This document shows positions 1-16,100 of a stretch of DNA of 64,000 bases, piece by piece (positions within the stretch are counted from its first letter, which is position 1; every line of letters begins with the position of its first letter). A program made the translations under genes and the position numbers. Origin of the DNA: Asterias amurensis. Lineage: Eukaryota > Echinodermata > Asteroidea > Forcipulatida > Asteriidae. Where the stretch lies: NCBI RefSeq assembly GCF_032118995.1, contig NC_092648.1, forward strand, positions 8,143,501 through 8,207,500, written 5' to 3'. Under the pieces are notes generated by a model. It had not been told where the DNA came from. It did not search any database and saw only the letters and a program-made list of their open reading frames with translations.

Positions 1-164
1 TCCATTATCTGGCTTCCAGTAAGCGTGTCCACAAAACGTTTTCTCTAAACACATTTTCCAGCAGTAAGTTGTTTACAAACATGACTGACTTCAACATTAT
101 TGTTGACTACACAGCAGAATCATTTCAAAGGTTAACCATTTATTAACAAATTTGTAATGTGCAG

Positions 165-5644
<5,480 letters not shown>

Positions 5645-5854
5645 TGTGGTAGACAGAGAGAAGCTCAAGCTTTGATATAACTACTTTGACTGTAGCATAA
5701 CTAAGGCCATCAACCTCATATACAGTGTTTACTCTTGCACAAGGTGATCCACATGCTAAATGGGATAGCCTTAATGAAATTTGCTCTAAATATTTTACAC
5801 AGGATTTAGATGTACATGAGTTTATTTCAAATAATGAACACATTAATTTCATAC

Positions 5855-5860
5855 AATAAA
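5855..5860 (+). promoter_or_regulatory. Probable poly(A) signal of ribokinase
   Basis: A canonical AATAAA lies 211 bases after the stop codon. A second copy follows at 5909. Both precede the MITE that starts at 5937. Confidence 0.6.
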
Positions 5861-5936
5861 TTTACATACTGAAATTCCAATTTGTACAATTCTAGACTTG
5901 TGAGATAAAATAAATATTATGAACTCATGTTCTTGA

Positions 5937-6303
5937 AGGAACACGTTGCCTTGGATCGGACGAGTTGGTCTATAAATAAAACAGTTTGAAACTGTTAGTA
6001 ATAAAATGCATTTGGTTGGAAAAATGTTTTAAAAGTACAATACAATGATTCACACAAATTTGCCTCGAAATTGCTTGGTTTTCTTTTTGCTTTGCGACCT
6101 CACACGGTCGGCCATTTTTGGGAATACAAGATTTGACTCCCATTAACAGCGACAGTGTCAGTCGACGAGGTAAAAGGAAAACCATGCATTTTCTAGGCAT
6201 ATTTGTGTGAATCATTGTGTTCTACTGTACTTTTTAAACATCTTTCATTTTACAACAAATGGTTACATATACCAACTCGACCGATCCAAGGCAACGTGTT
6301 CCT
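5937..6303. mobile_element. TTAA-type palindromic MITE, family 2 (full copy)
   Basis: The left end AGGAACACGTTGCCTTGGAT and its inverse at the right end (6284-6303) form terminal inverted repeats. The whole 367 bp folds back on itself. Flanks are TTGA (5933-5936) and TTAA (6304-6307), consistent with a piggyBac-like TTAA target with one mutation. Another full copy is at 54409-54790. Confidence 0.85.
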
Positions 6304-6567
6304 TTAAGATAATACACTTTTTAAATATTATACTTTGATGCTATTAATTAATTATCTCAATATCTCAAAGTTTAATTATGAGGTTTAGATACCTCATAAT
6401 TAAACTTTGTTAAAATGTTTTAGTGGAAAACTACTTCTTTCTGGAATACTTCAATATTAAATAAGTTAATACCTGCTCAACTAAAGATATACAACAATTT
6501 TACATTTTAAAACAGTACACTTTTTCAATGGCTGGCCCCATTTGTACTCCATAAAATCGTGTTAGTT

Positions 6568-6741
6568 TGTGATGTACAAGGAAAACCACGTATTTTCGAA
6601 GCATGTGTGGATTATTATACTCTACTTTTAAACTATCTAACCATACATATTTTCATAACAAACAGTAAAAAATGCTTTTCAAAGACCAACTTGCCAAATA
6701 GAGGAGCAAAAGTGCCAACAGTCACTAACGTGTCCCTTTAA
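6568..6741. mobile_element. Family-2 MITE, right-half fragment
   Basis: The stretch aaggaaaaccacgtattttc to acgtgtccctttaa matches the right half of the 5937 and 54409 elements, with many substitutions. Confidence 0.65.
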
Positions 6742-6833
6742 AACTCCAAACAATCAGTTGGAGTTTTGATTGAATTATTCACACTTTTAGTATATGTGGT
6801 TGCTGGCTAACCATAATTCTTCTTTGGGAGTTG

Positions 6834-7104
6834 TCATAACTCTGTAACAGTCCAGTCTTTTACTTTATAATTATTAGCTACCCTTGGTGCTTGCTGATCG
6901 GCCAACACAATCCCATTGGATTCAAAATCGGAAGGTTTAATAGCATTTGTAATATTTTTCATTCTGTGGCAGACACATCCAGTCACACATATCAATATGA
7001 ATACAAGCACACACACACCTAAAGCAATTACTGCAGTGTGAAATTCGACACTTGTTGCAATCACTGTTGGAGTAACTGTTGAAGGTAGAAAACCACTCAG
7101 GATC
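6834..7104 (-). CDS. LMLN: LMLN last exon: membrane helix and tail
   Basis: Acceptor aacag (rev) lies just above 7104 and the stop TGA is at 6834-6836. The exon encodes ILSGFLPSTVTPTVIATS, then a helix of about 22 hydrophobic residues (AVIALGVCVLVFILICVTG) and a CVCHRMKN stop-transfer. About 35 cytoplasmic residues ending WTVTEL follow. Its first base completes the AG|G codon of the 9170-9272 exon. Confidence 0.88.
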
Positions 7105-10100
7105 CTGTTCAAATAAAAATTAGTAAAAGAACTTGTGTACACCATACATGTAAATCAAGAATTAGCAATTCTAGAGCAGTGTCTTTACCAACTAGACCAC
7201 CGAGATTGCTGGGTAGCTAGAGGAAGTTCGAATAATTTATTTTAGCAGCAGGTACCGCTGTGTGACCCCATTTTGTACCCCTCGAGCCATATTGTTCAGG
7301 ACTTTGTGATGTTTGAAAATATTTTGACAGGGAAAAGGGTGAAATTGGGGCCATGTTTTTTTATAAAATGTGAAATGTGTTGAAAACTTTAAGATGGCAC
7401 AAACATGTCTTCATGACATGTGGTTTAGGAAATGAGATTTATTTGAACTTCCTGTTTGGACCAGAAGGAAAGGTAAAAGTAAAATGTTCCAAGATGACAC
7501 AAAGGTTATGACTTTCTTACATCTTATTTGTTAACTTGAACTTCCTGTTAGAACTAGAAGTAAAGGTCAAAAATGGAAAAAATGTGTTTGTCATACATAA
7601 GGCCCAAAGATAATGATTTATTTTTTTCCAGAGCTTCATGTTTGAACCAGGTCAAAATGTGGTCAAAACCAGGTAACATTTTCAAAAAAAAAGAGCTACT
7701 TATCCAGGTGACTCTATGACAATGAGCGCATAGTCAATAACAGTGCGAGAACCCGGTCTTCACTATGTGGTAATGACAGGGTTGGTGGCTGGCTGATGAA
7801 TAACGGACCAAAACAATTCTTGTAATATAGATTTTCTTGGTCAATTTGGGAAAATGACAACCTATTCTATTTCGCATGAAATCAAATTCTACTGAAAAGG
7901 GTCATGCGGTTTCTTTTTAAGACTAGTCAAATGTACTTTTACGTCATTCAATTTAACAAAAAAATCATTCAATTAAACAATTCATGGAAGCTGCATTCAA
8001 ATTCGAAGTAATTTCATTTTGGGGCAGTCAATTCTGGAATTTGTGCAATTTTAAAAACGTATGTAACTTGTTGTTTCTTAACGAATGTTAAAGCCATACG
8101 GTTCATATTTTGGCACTCTTGAACATAATATGCCAAGATGTCTGGCATGCCAACAGATTGATGGTTGCCACAAATTTACATTAAGAAACCACCCCAAAAA
8201 CCAGGAAAAACATTTAAAAACTAACAAACACATTCAAATATCAGGTCTTGGCCATTAAAGGTCTCCGGAAAAATAAAGAAGAAAAAAAACCTTATATGGC
8301 CCAAGTAAAGTCTACTGGAAACATACATGTAAAATAAAGAAAATAAGGAATTCGCTTGATTTAAAAGGGAAGGTCCGAAACAGTTACCTTTTTACAGTTT
8401 ATCTGTTTATTCATGTATCTTTAGTCGTACATGTATAGGTTACTTATTTTAATCCTTGTTGAGCGAAATTGATTGCCTCTTTACGGTATTGAAAATGATT
8501 AAATCTCTAGTCAAACCAGCTTTGCTAAATTGAATGATGATTGTGTGTCCAAAAAAATGAGTGCACTTGGAACTTGAAAGCCTCAAAATGAAATTGAATG
8601 GCCGAATTTGAAAGGCAGTAAAAACCGGAGAAGCAAATAGCTTTAATTCGAACGCATGAAAATTAAATTGGCTGCTAATTTTCCGAAAGTGACCGAGAAA
8701 ACCTATAAATACAATTGGTCAAAATATGAAATTTTTGCTTTGTGTTTCTGTTGTACTCGTGTTCCAAGGGCCTCATTTTGTCAACTATGAGCTCTGCTGA
8801 ATGTAAAAACAAGACCAAATATGTTCATATGGGTTTATACACATGCATTAGTTACATAAAAATAGACATCTTGCATGTGACGTCACTCTCTCAAAAAGCG
8901 GCCTGACTGGGCTCAAATGATTGGACGATAGCAGCATAAGTTCTTTGTTCTTTAAGCATAAAAACATGCGCATGAGCTCAGGTCCCTGTAGCATGTCGCG
9001 TTATGCAAGGGGTCTATTGATACACCCAAAAGTTCCATTTATTTGCTAGTTTCAAGAGCCAGTCTTTATATCAACTCCACGTGATTGAGTTTTGACCAAC
9101 CAGAGTCTGTAAAGCTTTCAAGGTATTTATGAATGTGTATAACAGTAAACGGAAGTTACATGTAATTACCTGATAGTAATGGCAGTGTACTTAATGTTTG
9201 AATACTCCACTTGTAATCTATTAGAATTGATGGCTTCTTGAAGATCAAAGTAGGCGACATGTGCAGGAATATCTAAAGGAATGTACACATAACAATCCAA
9301 TTAAATTAACCCAATCAAATTTACGCTAAGAGGCATTTCTTTTTTCAAGTAGGAAGTTGCCTTTTTGTGTATCACCTGTACCCATGTCCATCTGTTTATG
9401 AACTGATTTATTTCCATCTTTTTGATATTGAAACTAATAGATACTTAGAGTACTCGGCACTGTAATCTTGAGCCCTTTTCACACTACAGAGCCATTTCCC
9501 GGGAAATTAACTCCCGGGAAAATCCCGGGAGTTTTTAACCCCACCGCCACCCCAGCAACCGTTCTCACTATCCCAATTTCGTAACTCCCGGGAGTACTAT
9601 TTCCCAGGAATATGCACGGTCGTTTCACACTTACGATCAAACCCCAGGAATTGTGGTAAACAGGTCAGCCCATGCGGAAGTTACAATGTTTGTGGACGGA
9701 AGTCCGTTCCCATAATGCCACGCAGCCGGCTGCAAAATCCTTGCCACATGCGACCCAAAATGGCTGCACATAAATTGTGTATTTGCGTGTTGTTATACCA
9801 ATATATTGTGTGATTACGGCGGAGAAGAAGTCTTGCAGTTCGGGGAAGACGTCGCTGACGTTTGTCAGGAGAAGACGATTGCTGTGACAGTGTTTTAAAG
9901 ACATGCGGTATAACAATCGGATGGTCGTGCGATTGACGGGTTTCATGGCACTTGCTGAAGTATTGGTCAAAGGTCAATCTGGTCTACCATGAAGAGCGGC
10001 CACTGGTGGGAGCAAGTTGCTATTAGAAAAAGCGAAAGGGAGCTTTCCATCTGCGACAGCTTTTTTTTCTTTTGAGAACTGTAATTGAATGGACTTTTGT

Positions 10101-13100
10101 GTCCGTGTTTTACCCAGAGGTTTTGTGTTGGCGTTCATCTCAATTTTTGCCTGTTCACACTATAGTTATTTCCCGGGAAATTCCCGGGAACTTTTGGTTG
10201 ATCTGTTCACACTACAAAAATACTCCCGGGAATTTCCCGGGAAATGATGTTTTCCCAGGAAATAATTCACCCTGCTCAGGGGCAGGGTTAAGGGAATCAA
10301 CCCTGGGGTAAGGCCTAGAAATTTTCTGAATGGCATTTTCGAAGGATTGCATACTAATGTCCATGATGTTAGGGCCAAGGTAATTAAAGGTTTTTATAGA
10401 AAAATATACCGCATGGTCGATTTTGCACAATCTGACAATAGAAGTAGAAGGCAAAAGAAGCATTCTTCCCTTCCAACATCAACAGTGCTGTTTTCCCATC
10501 GTGCAAAGAAAGAACACTGAATAGGCTTTAACCCTATATTGGCCAGCATTTTGTTCATGGCTTCATAACGACTTTTAAATGTATGTTTCTTCTAAAAAGA
10601 AATGTTTGCAAGAGAACACTTATGCAATAGAAAATATTTAGGCCTTGAAAAACAAAACTAGTATCCTACAGACCTAAAGTCTTTTTTACCCAAGGTTTTC
10701 AGTTTTTTTGCAATGGGCAGGGGTCCGTTCATACCCAGCACCACGCAGGCAGTCAGCCAATTTTGAGAAAACTTTCCCGTGTCTTGTAGGCCTATGCCCA
10801 TCTAGCTGTTTTTGGACTGCATCGTCGGCCCAAAATGCAACTAGTTTCAAAATGTCATCATCACTCCATCGGTCACTTCTACCCATCGTAAGAAATTGAG
10901 CAACAAATTGAGCTAAAATATTTACTGTCAGGTTGTAGACAGCAATGTCGATCGATGAACTCAAATCTGACTCTGGACAACACAAGTCCACCAACGGCCA
11001 AGTACATGTAAAAATACGAAACACCATACACACATGGCGTGTGTACGAAAAGGAAGCTTGTTCACGCCAACTATTTATTCTATTCCTATTCCATTCACGT
11101 GGTCAATTTTTTTAATTCATATATTTATTTGTAAATTACAGATGTTATTCACTTTTATTTTCGTACCTAAACGTAAACACTTTCAGAAGGAGAAAACAAA
11201 AAAGGGCTATTGTTACCACGCGAATTATTTTTGACGTCTGTGACCTTTCGAGATTAATGACGTCTCAACACAGTGGAAGCAAAAGGTGGGGTAAGTTAGA
11301 CCCGCTTTCGTTCTCACTAGCTGCTTTTCCCGGGAAAAAAACGTTTTTCCCCGGGGTTAACTCCTTTAACCCTACCCCTTAACTGGGCAAATTATTTCCC
11401 GGGAAAATGTTATTTCCCGGGAATTTTTTTGTAGTGTGAACAGATCGACTAACATTTCCCGGGAATTTCCCGGGAAATACCTGTAGTGTGAAAAGGGCTT
11501 ATGTTGTACATGTACTAAAACCCCCTCAACTGCCATGTCTACTCAGCACTGTAACCTGGGTTGTACTAAAACCCCCTCAACCGCCATGTCTACTCAGCAC
11601 TGTAACCTGGGTTGTACTAAAACCCCCTCAACCGCCATATCTACTCAGCACTGTAACCTGGGTTGTACTAAAACCCCCTCAACCCCCGTTCCTACTCAGC
11701 ACTGTAATCTGGGTTGTACTAAAACCCCCTCAACCCCGTTCCTACTCAGCACTGTAACCTGGGTTGTACTAAAACCCCCTCAACCGCCATGTCTACTCAG
11801 CACTGTAACCTGGGTTGTACTAAAACCCCCTCAACCGCCATATCTACTCAGCACTGTAACCTGGGTTGTACTAAAACCCCCTCAACCGCCATGTCTACTC
11901 AGCACTGTAACCTGGGTTGTACTAAAACCCCCTCAACCGCCATGTCTACTCAGCACTGTAACCTGGGTTGTACTAAAACCCCCTCAACCGCCATATCTAC
12001 TCAGCACTGTAACCTGGGTTGTACTAAAACCCCCTCAACCCCCGTTCCTACTCAGCACTGTAATCTGGGTTGTACTAAAACCCCCTCAACCCCCGTTCCT
12101 ACTCAGCACTGTAACCTGGGTTGTACTAAAACCCCCTCAACCCCCATGTCTACTCGGCACTGTAACCTGGGTTGTACTAAAACCCCCTCAACCCCCATGT
12201 CTACTCAGCACTGTAACCTGGGTTGTACTAAAACCCCCTCAACCCCCGTTCCTACTCAGCACTGTAATCTGGGTTGTACTAAAAAACCCTTGACCCCCAT
12301 GTCTACTCAGCACTGTAACCTGGGTTGTACTTAAAACCCCCTCAACCCCCATGCCTTCTCAGCACTGTAACCTGGGTTGTCTTAAAACCCCCTCAACCCC
12401 CATGTCTAGTCAGCACTGTAACCTGGGTTGTCCTAAAACCCCCTCAACCCCCATGTCTAGTCAGCACTGTAACCTGGGTTGTCCTAAAACCCCCTCAACC
12501 CCCATGTCTTCTCAGCACTGTAACCTGGGTTGTCCTAAAACCCCCTCAACCCCCATGTCTAGTCAGCACTGTAACCTGGGTTGTCCTAAAACCCCCTCAA
12601 CCCCCATGTCTAGTCAGCACTGTAACCTGGGTTGTCCTAAAACCCCCTCAACCCCCATGTCTACTCAGCACTGTATTCTGGGTTGTACTAAAACCCCCTT
12701 AACCCCAATGTCTACTCAGCACTGTAACCTGGGTTGTACTTAAAACCCCCTCAACCCCCATGTCTACTCAGCACTGTAACCTGGGTTGTATTAAAACCCC
12801 CCTCAACCCCCATGCCTACTCAGCACTGTAACCTGGGTTGTACTAAAACCCCCTCAACCCCCATGTCTACTCAGCACTGTAACCTGGTTTGTACAAAAAA
12901 AACCTCAACCCCCATGCCTACTTAGCACTGTAACCTTGGTTGTACTAAAAACCCCTCGACCCCCATGTCTACTCAGCACTTTAACCTGGGTTGTACTAAA
13001 ACCCCCTCAACCCCCATGCCTACTCAGCACTGTAACCTGGGCTGTCTTAAAACCCCCTCAACCCCCATGTCCACTCAGCACTGTAACCTGGGTTGTACTA

Positions 13101-16100
13101 AAACCCCCTCAACCCCCATGTCTACTCAGCACTGTAACCTGGGTTGTACTTAAAACCCCCTCAACCCCCATGTCCAATCAGCACTGTAACCTGGGTTTAA
13201 AACCCCCTCAACCCCCATGCCTACTTAGCACTGTAACCTGGGTTGTACTAAAAACCCCTCGACCCCCATGTCTACTCGGCACTTTAACCTGGGTAGCCTT
13301 GATCAAGGCGCTACAGCCAGTCACGATCTGCAAAATCCCAGTCACCATCACTACTGAATTCCGCCAGCGCACCCCCATACATAACACAGTGCATATAATA
13401 CATGTACAGCGTATGTACACACATACGTACTGTACATGTACATGTACCATCTGTGTACGGTACACTTACGGTACATGGGTACTTCCTAAGTAGCGCCTTG
13501 ATGGTTTTGTAACTGCCCAAATTTAGGGCGGAGCTCATTATGCTAATGTATACTAACAACCCGTTCTCATTGGTTGTTAGTTGACCTATAAACTCTCGCT
13601 GTGATGTCAATCGCAACGTTCTGCAAGCACTCGCACACATGTGCTCGAGGCTGCAGTTGCAATGGCGGCGGGCGAGGGAGAAATCCCTACTAGTAAAGCA
13701 AAACTGGAGTCAGTGGAAATCAGTGGTGTAAAATTTGCAACACAACTAAAGAAACCTTCAACAAAATATAACAACCGCGGTTAATGCATCAATCATGGGT
13801 TGAGAAAAAGAAGGAACAAAATTAGACCATGTGAAATGTGTTTGAGAAAGGTTAAAAAGGTATCCAGGTGTCATGGGTTTCTGGCAAGATGGCTACTTGG
13901 TAAGAATTCTTAGGTGCTGGGCATATTTTCATTTTAGAGGAAGGACAGAGATTTCATAAACTACACTGTAACCTGGGATGTACTAAAACCCCCCTCTAGA
14001 GTGTCGCGGCCGAGTGGTTAAGAGCATCGAATTCAAGTTCTGGTGCTAATTCACCCAAGTGTGGGTTCGAATCCCGGTCGTGACACTTGTGTCCTTGAGC
14101 AAGATACTTTACTATAATTGCTTCTCTTCACCCAGGGGTATAAATGGGTACCTGCGTGGGTAGAGGTTGATATTGTGAATGAAAAGCTTTCGGAGCGCCA
14201 CGGCAGCTCGGGGCTGTATACTCCCTAAATGGGAGCTGAGAAAGATTAAAGGGATGTTTATTGGCCCAATGACCAGGGGACTAATGTAAAGCGCATTGAT
14301 ACGGTTTATTGTGAAATGCGCTATATAAGAATTTGTTATTATTAACCCCCATGCCAACTCAGCACTGTAACCTGGGTTGTACTAAAACCCCCTCAACCCC
14401 AATGTCTACGCCTCGGGTGCCATTTCCCCCCTCGGGTGTACAAAACGCCGTGGACCCCGTCACAGCGTGCAATAATTGTATAATGACAAATGGTCATGAC
14501 CTGCATTCCCAGGTTTAGTAAATGAAACAGTTTTCCTGTAATGGCAGCTCCTTTGCACAGTGTGTGTATTTATTGTCTGTAAACCCATGTCAAATACACC
14601 ACATGATGATCAGGCAGACCTATTTCCATTGTTTTTATTTTGGGCCCTATGGACAAAAAAGTCTACACAGACTGGCACACAATTTTTAACAACAAATTCT
14701 GACATTTTGATACACCACTGACTGTACTGGATGGCCGCCCTGCTCTTTAAACACGCAGGCTATAAATTAATTCTTACTCCGTTGTAAAGCGGTGTTTTAT
14801 AAATTCGGAATTGGGACATGCTTCGATTATGGGACAGATGAAGGGGATTTTTGGAACAACCCATGTAATCTGTGGACAGCAACATACTTGTACATGTATA
14901 GGGAAACCCACATGAGGCAGGGCCTTAAAAACCTTAATCCACACATACAAGGCTTATATACATGTAGACCAATCCCGGCGCACAAGTGCTGATCGCCACC
15001 ATGCGCTGCGCGCCACTGCTGGGGTGTCTTTGTGCCTAGTTTTGTGCACAAAGACACAAGAAAATCGTTTTCCTTTTCACTTTTTATGGGAATTGAAAGT
15101 CTTCCTTGATAATCTATGAAACTTCCTTGATATGGCTTGTTGATACAACAACGTACTAAATTCTTGATAAGTTTTTAAAATTAAGCAGAAAGTAAAATAC
15201 TGGAATTCTGACAAAATACCTTGCCGATGAAATGCATTTTAGCGACTTTTATGCAGTTTCTACCTCTTTGACCCTTAACTCGCCTCTTAACTCAAGCACC
15301 TCTTTCAAGATGATTCAGCAAATATTTCGGTGCAAGTATTTGTGGTCAGTGATCTACATTCGTATATCATGATGTCCTGTAAAGGAAATTGTGTTATTCG
15401 TTGAGGAAAGCATTTAATTTCCATAAAGAGTAAAAAGGAACACGATTTCCTCATGTCTTTGTGCACAAAACTGGGCACATGTACATTTTGTACACCCCAG
15501 CAATGGCGCGCAGTGCTAAACACTTGTGTGCCTGGTGCGCTTCGGATCGGTCTATATGTAGGTCTGAGGTGGGATTCAAACCGCATCCATAGAGGTTAAA
15601 TGCACCCACACAAAATGTAAACATCACATGCCCAATCCATCTCTTGCTTACCATTGCCCTCTTGAAATTCTTGAGTTATGTAAAAGGTCACATTAATCGT
15701 GTTGAAATCTCTGCCTTCAGTAACATCAAGTTGGCATATACGACTTCTACATGTAAACAAAATGGAAAACAGCAAGAATTACGTATTACATGTATCCACA
15801 CATCATCTATATTATCCAGAAATAAGCAACACATACATGTACAATATATCTGCTCAGCTTCATTGGGCATATGTAAAAAAGGAAAGGTTCAAAAGTATCT
15901 AGATTAGATTAGATTAGATTAGATTGATTTTATTGTCCACATTCAAAAAAGCATAGAAACTTGACATCCACTGGCCAAATACAAGTATACACAATTAATA
16001 TCAAAACTATATAAATTACAAAATAAGTTAAAGACAGTGGTGGACACTATTGGTAGTTGTCAAAGACTAGTCTTCACAGTTGGTGTATCTCAACATATGT

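Noticed and set aside
9665..9977. Two overlapping minus frames as transposase
   Set aside because: They lie inside the Harbinger-like region but show no DDE or helix-turn-helix motifs that I can defend.
11535..12334. Long overlapping open frames (252 and 181 codons) as protein genes
   Set aside because: They follow from a 51-bp repeat divisible by three. Frames are reset by indels in A and C runs, and no splice or start context supports translation.
11502..13294. CRISPR array
   Set aside because: The repeats are contiguous 51-bp units with no unique spacers, in eukaryotic DNA.
13208..13640. Minus-strand frames as coding exons
   Set aside because: They run over minisatellite and TACATGTA-rich tracts and are low-complexity.
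14001..14088. Functional tRNA gene
   Set aside because: A and B boxes are good, but a SINE body and an ATT tail follow directly and a second decayed copy exists at 23471. It is a SINE head.
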